From Flaccisagitta enflata (lineage: Eukaryota > Chaetognatha > Sagittoidea > Aphragmophora), in contig OZ231126.1 of assembly GCA_965153355.1 (NCBI GenBank), forward strand, positions 13,702,001 to 13,766,000: DNA of 64,000 nt, read 5' to 3'. Of the stretch, positions 1 through 11,518 are shown one piece after another (positions within the stretch are counted from its first letter, which is position 1; every line of letters starts with the position of its first letter). The notes below the pieces were generated by a model. It saw only the letters and a program-made list of their open reading frames with translations, did not search any database and was not told where the DNA came from. The position numbers and the translations under genes are program-made.

Positions 1-149
1 CATTTAAGTACCAAAAACATGTTATCATAACTAATGGCGAGAAAGGATTCGCCACATTATCAAGTGAGGCGAAAGAAGTGAAGTTCCATGAAGTCATTCC
101 AGTGGAATCGAAACAAATCATCGATACGAATGGCGCTGGTATGAGACAG

Positions 150-183
150 GCAGACAGACAGACGCACGAATGGCGTAGGTATG

Positions 184-228
<45 letters not shown>

Positions 229-236
229 GTAGACGA
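150..236. repeat. (GACA)n microsatellite with duplicated flank
   Basis: GAATGGCG(C/T)(T/A)GGTATGAGACAG occurs twice before the GACA run, so the tract grew with part of its flank. Confidence 0.9.
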
Positions 237-376
237 ACAGACAGAGATCTTTTGCTCACATCCCGTTTTTAGAATCAACGGAATCGAATCAATCAGTCCA
301 TCAATTGATTAGATTTTAATGATGATCCAACTTCATATCAAATACATCCAATTCTAATTCTAATTCCGTTCCTTTT

Positions 377-820
377 ATGAATTCTGATTCTTTTTCTAAT
401 TCTAATTCTGAATCTAAATATAATTCGTATTCTTATTCTTATTCTTATTCTTATTCTTATTCTTATTCTTATTCTTATTCTTATTCTTATTCTTATTCTT
501 ATTCTTTATCTTACTCTTATTCTTATTCTTATTCTTATTCTTATTCTTATTCTTATTCTCGTTTCAATTCCAATTCCAATTCTGATTCTAATTCTAATTC
601 TAATTCTAATTCTAATTCTAATTCTAATTCCAATTCCAATTCCAATTCCAATTCCAATTCCAATTCCAATTCCAATTCCAAATCCAATTCCAATTCCAAT
701 TCCAATTCCAATTCTATTTCTATTTCTATTTCTAATTCTTATTCTAAATCTGATTCTATTTCTAATTCTTGTTCTGACTCTAATTCTAATTCTAATTCCG
801 GTTCTGATTCTAATTTAAAA
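377..820. repeat. Hexanucleotide tract with drifting unit
   Basis: TATTCT repeats (430-555) pass into TCTAAT and then CCAATT units (555-810), with TTCTAA ends. The six-base period gives Ser-Tyr and Ser-Asn open frames that are not genes. Confidence 0.95.
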
Positions 821-899
821 AGGTGACGCGTTTGTGGCTGGTTTCCTATCTCGGATGTTGTCAACAGATCCGCGAAACTCATCAACAATGCTAACAAAT

Positions 900-1002
900 T
901 TGACCCATTCGGCAACCCCATCTGCAACCCCGTCTGCCACCCCATCTGACACCCCATCTGCAACTCCATTTGTCACCCCGTCTGTTATCCCAACTGCATC
1001 TC
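900..1002. repeat. 12-bp minisatellite
   Basis: About eight units of GCAACCCCATCT and variants such as GACACCCCATCT. Confidence 0.88.
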
Positions 1003-1797
1003 CAATCCATTTCCATGATTGTTTACAAAGTGGCAAGGAAATGGCGGCTTTTATACTCAAGCGAACTGGATTTTGCCTGCCCTAAAAACTTTTTCACACC
1101 AGGCTTGGAACATGTTATTTTTTCATTTTCTAGTCTTTTAAATTATTACTTCTTTTGGGAGGAGGGGAAGAAAAAACCACTTCCTCAATAATTGAAAGAT
1201 GAGTGCAAGAAGGAATTATTCTTAAAATTTAACAAAAATTTGTTAAATCATCTGAACTAATGTTTGCACATCCAAACTGTTCTCTGTTATCATTTGCTCA
1301 AATGCTATCTATTGCTACTCAAACATTGCCTTAACTGCACTGCACTGCACTGCAAATCGATTTTGCACACATCGGAGTGGCAACGTTGTCATTTATTCTT
1401 CTCGGATGAAATAATTCCAGAAATATTGAGAAAGAAATGCGAAATATAGCCACGATAGCAAAATACAGTTGCGCTAGGCTTAAGTGTACTTGCAGTACAT
1501 GTAGAGGCAATTTTGCACAGAAAGCATATTTCTTCTTTGTCTTTTTAGCTTTAAGGGAGCAGATTTATAAAGTATATTTTCGCCGGCCAATACGCCCTTA
1601 TGATACAGTGGGGAATTGTATTTCACTGCACAGCACTGTAGCGGAGCCAACTGTATTGGCGCGATTCCGACAGGCTACAGATACTAGTTTTCTGCTGCTT
1701 CTTTGGTCAACAAAATATTTGGACCTTGGATAATCCAAAAAAGTCTTAAATCGACTGCGTTTCTTATTTGGTATTTTGTTAAACATTTTTTTCTTTT
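1003..1797. other. No confirmed gene
   Basis: AT-rich unique sequence with a short CTGCA run (1336-1358). A frame at 1560-1733 with RRPIRPYDTVGNC has a faint likeness to the receptor stretch SVPIKPIYSINDIE but is too weak to call. Confidence 0.5.
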
Positions 1798-1990
1798 TAG
1801 TCGCGTGCTACACGACTGTACTTCCCGCTATGTCGGTCCGTCGGTCGGTTGGTTGGTCGGTCGGTTGGTCGGTCCCATTTTTACTTTTTCGGCGTTTTGA
1901 GCTTTTTGAGCATACAGCTCCTGCCCAGATGCTCTGGTGACCCTGTCCAGCACTGCTCCTGCCCAGCCGCACGCGACTAGGGTATGTTTT
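1798..1990 (+). mobile_element. Hairpin-ended element, CGCGACT type
   Basis: 5' end TAGTCGCGTGC then ACACGACT (hairpin), a GGTCGGTT tract, CTCCTGCCCA and GTGACC blocks, and 3' GCACGCGACTAG followed by a T-rich border. The 3' arm is the reverse complement of the 5' TAGTCGCGTGC. Confidence 0.8.
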
Positions 1991-2023
1991 ATTGGAATGT
2001 CAGCAAGTAAGAGATGATTTTTT

Positions 2024-2155
2024 TAGTCGCGTGCACGCGACTCTACAACCCGCTCTGTCTGTCTGTTGGTTACGCTTAGGTCATGCTTAGCTTTTTTTCG
2101 CCACCCCTGCCCACCCGCATGCGACTAAGGTAGCCGTGTATCCGACCCTGTTTTC
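2024..2155 (+). mobile_element. Hairpin-ended element, CGCGACT type
   Basis: 5' TAGTCGCGTGCACGCGACT, then CTGTCTGTTGGTTACGC, 3' GCATGCGACTA plus GCCGTGTATCCGACC and CTGTTTT. Short copy, 34 bp after the previous one. Confidence 0.8.
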
Positions 2156-2160
2156 TTTTT

Positions 2161-2367
2161 AGATGCGTCCTCGCATCTCTATAAGAGGTCAGGTCTGTCG
2201 GTCGGTTGTGCAAACATTTAAATCACAAAATCTGAGGCTCTTTCATACAAAAACTAGCACTAACCAACTCTCTCACTCATTCATTTAATCATTCATTTAT
2301 TCATTCTTTCATTAATAAACGACATTCATTCTTAGAGGACGCATCGTTGGCCTAATTGGCCTTATTC
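2161..2367 (+). mobile_element. Hairpin-ended element, GATGCG type
   Basis: 5' AGATGCGTCCTCGCATCT hairpin, GTCGGTCGGTT tract, (ATTC)n stretch, 3' AGAGGACGCATCG followed by TTGGCCTAATTGGCCTTATT. Same layout as the CGCGACT type but with different arms. Confidence 0.8.
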
Positions 2368-2464
2368 AACTTTTTTTCCCTTATAATTCCATCGCATAGA
2401 AAATTAAAATCTGTAATTGGGAGTTATCGAATAGTTGTAGGAAAAACAAAGGCAAAAAGATTTT

Positions 2465-2550
2465 TAGTCGCGTTGGTCTGTCAGTCTGTCGGTTGGCATT
2501 TGTTCTACGATCCACAGGGCGCACTTTATTGGCCTTATTGGCCTGGTTCA
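2465..2550 (+). mobile_element. Degenerate hairpin-ended element
   Basis: Starts TTTTTAGTCGCGTTGGTC, has the GTCTGTCGGTTGG tract and a 3' GCGCACTTTATTGGCC followed by TTATTGGCCTGG. The 5' hairpin is incomplete, so it is a diverged or recombined copy. Confidence 0.5.
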
Positions 2551-2891
2551 TGTCGCTATCCCTTTCTAATTCACCTTCCTCTAACTTGTGTCTTTATACA
2601 TCCATCTCATCCACCTTTACTGCTCCAGTCTCTATCACCTTAATCATCTCTACTTCTATTGTCTGTTTTTGTTTTGTTTTTTTTTTGTCTCATTCACATT
2701 ATTTCTGATGTCTCTTTCTCCATCTTGATCTGAATCACATTCACCTTTAATTCTTTTGTCTTCACCCCTTTTTCATTGACCTTTACTGTTTCTACCTGCT
2801 CCGTATATTCATCTCACTAACCTGCATTTAACGTGTCTTTAGACCCCAATCTCTCTCTACTTGTATCATCATCATCGTTTCCTCTTTCTAG

Positions 2892-3214
2892 GATACATTA
2901 GTTATCCCCAATATGGCTTCACCGTCCGAAGAGATTGGAAATGGGCAAAGCCGGTGAAAAGGAAGATGCTAGAATATGGCGAAGCTGGCTTGTTTGACGT
3001 CGTCAGTCATCGCTATAAGAAGAGGAAGTCGGTCCGTCCTTCGGCTGTCGTCGAAAATGGGTCCATCCATCTCGCGGGATTCTCATAAATGCTCATTTGT
3101 TTGGTCGTCGTCGCTTCAACTGCGACTCTGCTTTCATTCGTCGTTTTACTGCTTCAGCATCCATTGAGAGGAAACAATGATGTCAACAGCGTGAATATGT
3201 TTGGGGGATATTAG
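2892..3214 (+). pseudogene. Ionotropic glutamate receptor C-terminal exon with premature stop
   Basis: Acceptor ctctttctag|GA. The frame reads GYISYPQYGFTVRRDWKWAK, then KRKMLEYGEAGLFDVVSHRY, matching in register the receptor exon at 11519-12494 (GYFSYSSRGFVVRKDY, YENEGYFYKVRHRY). About 22 residues later comes TAA at 3086-3088, and the same frame resumes with MLICLVVVASTATLLSFVVL, a clear M4-type helix, ending at TAG 3212. So a single in-frame stop separates the S2 lobe from M4. Roughly 16 of 42 aligned residues are identical to the other copy, so this is an old paralogue, not a recent duplicate. No convincing M1-M3 exons were found upstream. It is either a pseudogene, an allele with a nonsense change, or a read-through site. 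Confidence 0.75.
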
Positions 3215-3587
3215 CAGTATAAAAGTGACAGGAGGATGTCAGCAGCGTAATTAAAACAAGGGAATATTAGCAATGTAAAGGGATACAAGCAGTGTAAATA
3301 AAGTCAGGATACATTGGTAGCCAGGGGGAGTGGGGCCTTTTTGCCTGTTTGCCTGCCTTTTTGCCTGTTTTTCATAGTGGGACCAGTGTATGACGCAGAG
3401 GGTCAGTGGGTCAGATCTGGTGCTGGTTTAACCTTAGTTTTTTTGTATAAACTGGCTATTGGGTTGGTCAACACCACCAAAGCGAATTTTCAAATTCAAA
3501 TATAGCAGATCTAAGCAGATCTAGATTTCAGAGGGTTTTCTAGGCGGGGTTTGAACTTATGCCGAGGTTAGCCCCCTTCTATCTAAC

Positions 3588-4044
3588 ATTGAAAGCATGC
3601 AAGGCTTTCATCCTTTGTATATTGGAGAATTCTGGCCTCCTTTTATAAGGGTAATGTTGTTTCAACTTTCATAAGTATCAGTACCTTGGTAGAGAATGCC
3701 GGCGGTCCCAGTTGGTTGTACCTCGATTCTTGCCTCTAAGGGTATGGTTTTCTAATCAATATTGCTAATGTCAGTAATTCCATCAGTACATTAGTAATCT
3801 TTGATTGTAACTTTTGTAAGACATTTTGTGTATACTAAATGGCATAGGCCTGTTCAACCCTATATTAATGTGGTATGCAGTCAAGCTGATGTTCTTGCCA
3901 GGTAAGCATTTTGTTTGTCATTAGTAAAGGATAGTTGTGAGCAATCCGGAGTAAACACCATCGAAAGCTTGCAAAGCTTTCATCCTTTGTATATTGGAGA
4001 ATTCTGGCCTCTTTTTATAAGGGCAGTGTTGTTTCAACTTTCAT
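3588..4044. repeat. Dispersed repeat with 84-bp direct repeats at its ends
   Basis: 3588-3671 and 3958-4044 are direct copies (CTTTCATCCTTTGTATATTG, TTGTTTCAACTTTCAT). The stretch 3745-4044 recurs at 33942-34231 in asparaginase intron 4 (GAGCAATCCGGAGTAAACAC, CAGTAATTCC/CAGTTCTTCC). Confidence 0.8.
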
Positions 4045-4315
4045 TGGAAGCATTGATAAAATCAAGTTATGCTAGCAATTAGCAATGTAAATGGAATAAG
4101 GGCAAATCAGCTGAATAAATGAAATAAGGGGATGTAAACAGTGAATAAAAAGGCCCAATCGTTTTGAACAGTATTTAATGTTTCAATACTTCGTATCAGC
4201 TGCAATCTGATCATCTTTAAGAGAAATGGAAATCTTTTGTTCAGTCCTCATAAAAAGCTAAAAGTAGCCATATCAATTACTGATGGTAGGCCGGCATTAA
4301 AACGGATAGTTCACA

Positions 4316-4440
4316 GAAACAAGGCCGGATACCAGACCATTATCTAGGTACCGGCGGGTGGGTTGAGGCGGCAGTGGCAGTTGTGTGAGTGGGCAGGGTT
4401 GTTATTTAAATGGGCAGGCGCGGCAATTTAGTTGAGTAGG
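4316..4440 (-). mobile_element. 3'-end fragment of hairpin-ended element
   Basis: AAACAAGGCCGGATACCAG is the reverse complement of the family's 3' terminus; GGCGGGTGGGTTG and GTGGGCAGGG follow as in other copies. The 5' end was not found. Confidence 0.5.
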
Positions 4441-4479
4441 GATTGAAATGCTCAGAGATCACTATCACTATCGTACGCG

Positions 4480-5405
4480 TATCTTGGCCAATTTCGAGTT
4501 ATCTAAAAAATCGCTTTGCGGACCTTGCGACGGACCCTTGGTCTACCCTGTCATCAATTACGACTGCAACCAGCAGAACCTTTATTGTGCTTAGAGTATT
4601 CGTTTTGAAAAATTCTGATTGGTGCTATCTGCAGGCACATAACCTACCATTTATTCATGCAAAATTTCATAGCACTGGCTCAAGCGGTTTGGCCTACACA
4701 ACATTTTGAGTGAAAATGTGGTCAGCACCAAGAAAGGCTTTGTAAAATAACGCATGAGCAAACACATGTAACTTTAAATCAACCTTATTTCTAAACAAAT
4801 GAAGCTAAAATCGCCAGACTGGTCTTGAATGAAAGAAAATATGTCACAGTTTATGAATTTTTTGAAATACTCATCAGATTGATGAATTTAATGTGGCAAA
4901 ACAATAGTTTCATCTAATTTTGAAAGGTTTTCTTGTTTTTTTTTTCAGATCGCTCTTCATTTTAGGCTAGATATTCTATAAAGTTACTAAGAAAATCCAC
5001 AAGAATTCAAGGGGATGATCAAATAGTGTTCATTTGTGACCAATATGACCAATAAAGCTCAACCTAAGCCAATATAAGAGAGATTTAACCATGAAAAACT
5101 GCTGAAAAAGGCTATTTCTAAATAGAATTACATCAAAATTCACCAAATTTCAAAATCATGTGGAAGCCAAACCGCTAAAGCCAGAGATGTGGAATTTTAC
5201 ATGAAAAAATGGTAGGTTATATGCTTTAAGATCGAACAAACCTGAATCTTTCAAAAAGATCACTTTAGGCACAATGAAGGTTTCGCTGGTTGCAGTTGTA
5301 TCTGATGACAGGGTATCCTCCCCTGAAACACTGCAGGAACCCGTCTCCCAGCTACCACATTCATCCAAGAAAATGACCCCGACACGCGGAGTGTCAAACA
5401 TTTAT
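4480..5405. mobile_element. Foldback element, about 250-bp arms
   Basis: 4525-4705 matches the reverse complement of 5155-5335 without indels at roughly 70 percent (shared CCTGTCATCA, ACTGCAACCAGC, AACCTACCATTT, AGCGGTTTGGC). The open frames in the two arms resemble each other only because the DNA does; substitutions are not concentrated at third codon positions. Confidence 0.7.
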
Positions 5406-5735
5406 ACATGTTGAGTGCTCGCTTCTGAAGCGAACGTTCATAAGGCATTCGTAAGCCACTCTAGCAATTTTTAGTAACTTAACTTTTCTTGGCTTGCTTA
5501 TGGATTTGGCGAGATAAATCTTTCTAAGCCGTCGTTAAACACGGCACAGCTTTCATGTCATGCATGTTCAAATTGTCGTCATCATCTCTTTTTAACTTGA
5601 TAGTTTCAAAGATTTTCCCAAGACAATAAGACGTTTGAAAATTATCCAAATAGAAAAAGACAGCCCAGCGGCAATATGCAAATGATTTTTTCGACTAACC
5701 AACCCTTAAGAAGAGATCCAACGCCACGCAGAATT

Positions 5736-5905
<170 letters not shown>

Positions 5906-5984
5906 GAGAGAGAAAAAGAAAAATAGTCGCAAAAGCGTTAGATGGTACCCGTTACTCCTATGTGAGTATATGTTGTGTGATGGT

Positions 5985-6732
5985 GAGAAGGGCAGCGGCC
6001 CCAAAGGGTCTTAAGGCTGGAATTTGAGTCTCAAGGCTGTGATTTGAGCTTAAAGGCTGTGATTTGAGCCTCAAGGCGGTGAATTGAGCCTCGAGGCTGT
6101 AATTTGAGCCTCGAGGCTGTAATTTGAGCCTCGAGGCTGTAATTTGAGCCTCGAGGCTGTGATTTGAACCTTGAAGCTGTGATTTGAGCCTCGAGGCTGT
6201 GATTTGAGCCTCAAGGCTGGAATTTGAGGCTTGAGGTTGGGATTGAGGCTTGAGGTTGGGTTTTGAGCCTTGAGGTTGGAATGTGAGCCTCAAGGATGGG
6301 ATTTGAGCCTTGAGTCTGGAATTTGAGCCTTGAGGCCGAGATTTGAGCCTCAAGGCTGGGATTTGAGCATTGAGGCTGGGATTTGAGCCTCAATGTTGGG
6401 ATTTGAGCCTCAAGGCTGGGACTTGAGCCTCTAAGCTTGAATTTGAACCTTGAGGTGGGGATTCGAGCTTCAAGGCTAAGAATTTGGCATTGAGGCTAGA
6501 ATTTGTGCCTCGAGACTAGGATTTGAGCCTCAACGTTATGATTTGAGCCTCGGCGCTACAATATGAGCTTTGAAGGGGGTGGACAGAGAAGAAGAAGAAG
6601 AAGAAGAAGAAGAAGAAGAAGAAGAAGAAGAAGAAGAAGAAGAAGAAGAAGAAGAAGAAGAAGAAGGAGAAGGAGAAATTTCTCCTGTGTGGAAGCATAG
6701 GTCATTGGCCCCTTCGGGGACGCTGCCCAAAA

Positions 6733-6735
<3 letters not shown>
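5985..6735. mobile_element. Minisatellite foldback element, copy 1
   Basis: GGGCAGCGGCCCCAAAGGG at 5990 pairs with CCCCTTCGGGGACGCTGCCC ending near 6730. The core is a 20-bp minisatellite (6010-6560), unit AATTTGAGCCTCGAGGCTGT, about 27 copies, followed by (GAA)n at 6590-6672. Confidence 0.8.
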
Positions 6736-6806
<71 letters not shown>

Positions 6807-6808
6807 AT
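6733..6808. repeat. (GAAA)n microsatellite
   Basis: About 18 units of AAGA beside the right end of the minisatellite foldback 5985-6735. Confidence 0.95.
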
Positions 6809-7284
6809 AAGTCGTTCCCTTTGTCTACTGGTTATTTCTTCATTATCAATCCTTGTAGGTCGTGCTGATCTAGTCTAGCTTCCAAGCACCCGCGACTTTT
6901 TCTGGAACTATTTGGTCTAGCTTGCATTCTTACATCATTTTTCATTTAGCAAGGCCCTTCATAGAGGGTGACACCCGTAACAAATTATCGCCTCACTTTT
7001 GGGGGCCCCAGAGAAGCTTGGTAGGTGGAACAACATCCCTCACTATACCCAAATTGAAAAATATGGAAGAGAGCCTTGTGAGCCCTCATTGACTAGTTAC
7101 TACGCGCAAAACGCTAATGCTTACCAAAATAGTTAAGGGCGAATGATTGTCACCTGTGTATATTTCAAAGAAAGAGATAGGCTCGCTGGATACATTTTGC
7201 TCATGACAACAATAGGGTAAAAAAATGCTTTGAATCTACTGTTGTAAAGAAAAATTTAGAGGATTTAAGGACAATCGGATGTTA

Positions 7285-8402
7285 ACAAGGCCAAGAGATG
7301 TCCAATAGATGCGTCCTCTTTAGATGTAAGATATTAAGACAAAAAGATATGATGATTATGATAAGATATAATGATACACAAATATCAAGATATTCTCTTT
7401 ACCCTTCCCCCCGCCCCTTCCTCGCGTCCCCCTACATCCCCGCGCCCCCCTCCCACGCCCCCGTCGCCCAACACCCTCCCTGCCGCCGCCCCCTTACGCC
7501 CCACCCCCCCACTCCCTCCACACCCCCTCCTCCACGCCCCAACATCCTCCCATACTAATGCAAGGACACATCTAAAGATAAAAACAGACATGGAGACATG
7601 AGGAGACTAAAAATACAAGACACGAAGAGACAAATGTAGAGACACAAGAACAGACACATAAAGAGACGCATAGGAGAAAAATAAAGAGATACATGAAGTA
7701 ATACATAAGAGAGATACATGAATAGACACACAAAGAGATACTACTCGACTCAGTATAAAAGCCGCACTATCAAATGGCAAATTGTCATACTGAATTTAAA
7801 AAAAAAAACCTAATCAAAATCTTAGACCATTAGAAAGCTCTTGAAAAGATCTTTCATTTGGCTCCAATTTGGCAATTCTAGCTTTATTTGTTAAGAAATG
7901 GTATAAACATGAGCAGAAGTATTGCCATAATCATTTTCAATCCCATAAATTCCATGACAAATCCCATACAAATTAAAAGACAACTTTGACAAGCTCTTGC
8001 TCCTAAACCGTTTGAGATACAGATCTAGGATTGGTCAAGAATGAAAGAAAATTTGAAAATCTGTCAAATCACTTCAACAGAGAACTGTCTAAATGATATC
8101 TTTTTCTTATTCATCAACTCAAAATAGGGTGCGGCTTTTTTTCTTTCTTTTTGTTTTTTGAGTCGAGTAGTAAGAATAGACACATGAAAAGACACATTTA
8201 GAGACACATGAAGAGATTCATGAAGAGAAATGAATAAACACAAAGAGAAATGAAGAGAAATAAAGAGACGTGATGAGAAATGAAGAAAATACCTCAGAAA
8301 TCGCGTTTTGAATATTTCGCGTTACCAACCTACCAAAATACATACATGCATACATACCAAGGGACAAACCCTCTTATAGAGATGCGAGGACGCATCTAAA
8401 AA
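7285..8402 (-). mobile_element. 1.1 kb hairpin-ended element, GATGCG type
   Basis: Read on the minus strand: 5' TTTTTAGATGCGTCCTCGCA completing the hairpin CGCATCT at 8379-8397, a GTATGTATG tract, and 3' AGGACGCATCTATTGGAC then CTCTTGGCCTTGTT near 7285-7315. Between them lie a C-rich stretch (7400-7555), degenerate AGAGACACA repeats and the nested foldback 7740-8171. Confidence 0.78.
7740..8171. mobile_element. TACTAC-ended foldback element, copy 1
   Basis: Left ACTACTCGACTCA and AAAAGCCGCACT pair with right GGTGCGGCTTTT and TGAGTCGAGTAGT. The interior matches the copies near 10.7, 38.6 and 55.2 kb. It is nested in the hairpin-ended element 7285-8402. Confidence 0.82.
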
Positions 8403-8819
8403 GGGAAAGAGGGTTGTTTAAGCGATGTGGCGAAAAATAAAAGAGCCAGAGATAATGTGCACGTTTCCAATGATGCAACAGCATTCAAAATGAAAGAGCA
8501 GAGGAGGGGGGGGGGCACTGCACTGGTATTTGTTACACATTTGTACAGGGTTCGTGACCGTTTGTGATGGGCCCTGTCATCTATACAAGCGGATTTCTAG
8601 AGATTTCTTCCAATATCAGCAACGCTCTCCACTTGGAAATCCGCTTGTAAAAAAAACGAAACGAAAACAAAATGGATTTTAGCGGCCTTTTAACACCGGT
8701 TGGTTGGTGAAATCTGAGTATTAAGATGGATAGATTTCAGATTTGCCTGACAATTTTTTCCCCGGCTAAAAAAAATTACCTGTTTTAGCCACTTGCAACG
8801 CTTCTTAATATTCCGCTTT

Positions 8820-8995
8820 GCCGGTCCAACCGTCTATCATAGTTTACCATTTATGAGCTTTTTGGCATACACTGCCCCTGCCTGAATTTTCTTTTGTCAT
8901 TGTCCCGGGCCTCCCGGCCTACCCACATGTGACTTGATTTGCCGTGTATCTTAGCACGGAGCCTTTTGACTAAGTATCGTCACTGTATCTGGCCT
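8820..8995 (+). mobile_element. Degenerate hairpin-ended element
   Basis: GCCGGTCCAACCGTC, GAGCTTTTTGGC, CTGCCCCTGCC, CATGTGACTTG and GCCGTGTATC follow the family order; the 5' hairpin has decayed. Confidence 0.5.
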
Positions 8996-9193
8996 TGTTT
9001 CCATCTAAATCTCGTCCTTTCGATGTATTGAAGCTGACTAAAAAGAAAGAGGAGGAAACAGGAGCGTGTATTACGTCTGCTTCAGTTACTTTTCCTACAG
9101 AACTGGTAAGCTGATTATAATTTCTTTCCCTCACAACAAAAAGAGGTCTGAATAATTGCTAGAGCCAAATTACTTCTACTTTGTGTCTTCAAG

Positions 9194-9437
9194 ATATGGC
9201 TCGAGTGGTGACATACATCACTGATGATATTTGTATCCGCAATGCGAGTGGATCCAATGAATTGGAAGGGATATGTTACGATATTTGGAATCGGGCAGCC
9301 CGCGATCTCAATATCACATTTTCTATTCAATTTGTTAATCGATGGTCTGACATGTTTGACCAGATCAAAAACAGGGGTGCAGATGTCATCATGCAAGCTA
9401 TATCTGTGGGAATGACGAAGACTTTCAAAGTTACAGG
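9194..9437 (+). CDS. Ionotropic glutamate receptor-like, ligand-binding S1 exon
   Basis: Exon with acceptor ...tcttcaag|AT and donor GG|gtaggt. It encodes about 80 residues starting MARVVTYITDDICIRNASGS and including LEGICYDIWNRAARDLNITF, the GYCYDL-type start of the S1 half of the glutamate receptor ligand-binding domain, and ADVIMQAISVGMTKTFKVTG. In the family a conserved arginine follows the last strand to hold the ligand alpha-carboxylate; here the aligned stretch is MTKTFKVTGHVFTP and has no arginine, so the ligand is probably not glutamate or the site has diverged. The exon leaves in phase 2 and joins exon 11519-12494 in frame over a 2.08 kb intron. No upstream exon with a signal peptide or amino-terminal domain was found; the in-frame ATG at 9196 could be only an internal Met. 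Confidence 0.85.
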
Positions 9438-9577
9438 GTAGGTAACCAAAACAAACTAACTAACTTCTAATGATGGGGATCACTAATCAGTGAAGGTGAT
9501 GGTTTGTTAAGGGAAGCTTATGGCAAAGATCTGTAACTTTTTACTGTGTACAGTAAACGTTGTCTAGTCTTAACCTA

Positions 9578-10140
9578 CAGGGTGATTTTTTTCAAGTGGG
9601 GGAAAGTATTAAGGCATCAAATTTTAATTATGACATTTCAGGATGAACCAAAATTAGTTTATAGTTGCAAACTTCTTGACATTTACTTTTCAAGAAAGAA
9701 AAAATATCTTTGGCAAATTTTGTTAATATTTTTATCAAACCCAAAATTTCAGGAAAATCAATGTTTTTTTATGAAATTAATTATATGGATGAAGCTGAAA
9801 TTACAAAATTTTAGTAAAAAACTGTTTTGAATAAAAACCAGAGTTGAAATATCCAGATTAGTGATAAAAGTAAACTGACATTCAACTTTTTGACCAAAAT
9901 AAGTTTTTTTTTGTGCATAATTCAAAAATTCACTATTGTGAAAAAATGATATGAACTTAATGGATTGAAAATGGTCAACTGTGCTAAATTGAATTCAAAA
10001 CTGGTCAAAAATATTTTTTCTTTCTTGAATATCAAATGTTAAATAGTTTGCAAGTATAAACTAACTTTGGTTTATCTTCAAATTACATGACAAAAATTTG
10101 ATGTCTTAATACTTTCCCCCACTTGAAAAAAATCACCCTG
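9578..10140. mobile_element. Foldback MITE with TA target site in receptor intron
   Basis: CAGGGTGATTTTTTTCAAGT at the left is the reverse complement of the right end ACTTGAAAAAAATCACCCTG, with the arms continuing well over 100 bp. TA lies at both borders (9576-9577, 10141-10142). Tc1/mariner-type ends; no coding capacity. Confidence 0.85.
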
Positions 10141-10686
10141 TATGATCTTAGGACTCTTAAGATCATAGGCGCATAAATGGCGCTCAGACCAATAGCACAT
10201 CCTTCTTACCTCATTGTTTCCTTATTACATATCTTCAACTTGAAGTTTAAGGGGGTATACAGTCAGTAAACAAAGCAATATCTGTTTATACCGTTGAACC
10301 CCGCATTAACAGATACCAAGGGACCAAAAAATGATACATTTACACTGCAAAAAAAAATGTCAATGTAAAAAAAGAATACAACAAGATTTTACATTTGTTA
10401 TTGGTGTATCTAATAGATACTATCTATATTACCCTATGTTTCGTTATGGTGGGGTGGAACTCTACATAATTTGATCAACTTCAATCTAGCGATCGGGCAA
10501 TTAAGAAAATGTTGGTGTACACCAACTGACTATAGAAATAACAGCGAATTGTTCAGCTATATTTTTGGTCAAAATGTAATTTTTACAGCGAAAAAGTTGC
10601 AGTTTCATGATCCTGATGAATTCCGCATATTCTAACAAATCACATTGTCAAAATAATATGTAAGATAAAGATTTTTATCCTCAATG

Positions 10687-11050
10687 CTGAATTATTATAT
10701 AGTGCTATAATGAAAACGGAACAACTTGTTTTGCTTCTTTCTGCTGAACTGAGGGCTTAAACCATAGAAAATTCAAATGCGACGTTGCTGGTAATTCTAG
10801 CTTTATTCGTTTAGAAATAACATAAGAATGAGTAAAAACAATGCCCCATTCAATTTTGTGTTTGATTGAATAAAAAGGCTTAAAAAAAAGTTCACTTTGA
10901 CAAGCTCTAACTCTTATACTGTTTGAGATACAGACTTGGGATTGGTCAAGAATGAAAGAAAATTTGAAAATCTTTAAAATTATCCTGAAAAAAAGTTTAA
11001 AAAACATTTTTTTAGTCTTTTTTTTACAGTTAAACAAAGAGAGGCAGCTT
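10687..11050. mobile_element. Truncated TACTAC-family fragment in receptor intron
   Basis: The stretch GGTAATTCTAGCTTTATTCG through TTTGAGATACAGACTTGGGA to GAATGAAAGAAAATTTGAAA matches the interior of 7740-8171. The terminal repeats are lost or degraded. Confidence 0.6.
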
Positions 11051-11518
11051 CTTCAACTTCAACTTTTACATTAGTGACCACCTACTCTTTATCCTTGCGC
11101 CATTTCTGAATGAAAAAGCGAGGACAACCAGCAAGGTGGCATTCGAAAGATTTTTCACAGAGCTTTCAAAAGGTCATGGATTTTGCAATTTTTTTCTCAT
11201 TGGATGAGCATCAAACACTGACAAACATTTTGTTCTGTTTTTTTTTTTTTGTGCTACTGTTAGTAAATAGTGTAACATATCTAACATATTAAAACTTTAT
11301 CATATACACAAATCTCTAAATCAATATTTATTTTGCAAAAAAAAAATGGATTTTTCCAACATTGAGACTGAATAGGTAAATATTGTTTCTATACAGCAAC
11401 AGATCAAAGCCGACTGTTATGTATCATTTATGCACACATATTGTTTCATACATTGACTGTTCGGGTATCACCACTACAGTGAAGATGTTATTTAGTAAAT
11501 TTACTCTTGCTATTTCAG

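Noticed and set aside
1437-1733. Upstream exon of the receptor relic (RRPIRPYDTVGNC...)
   Set aside because: Only a few residues resemble the post-M3 stretch of the other receptor, and no M3 gate motif precedes it.
4443-5401. Paired similar peptides on opposite strands as duplicated genes
   Set aside because: The two frames are the arms of a foldback element, and differences are not concentrated at third codon positions.
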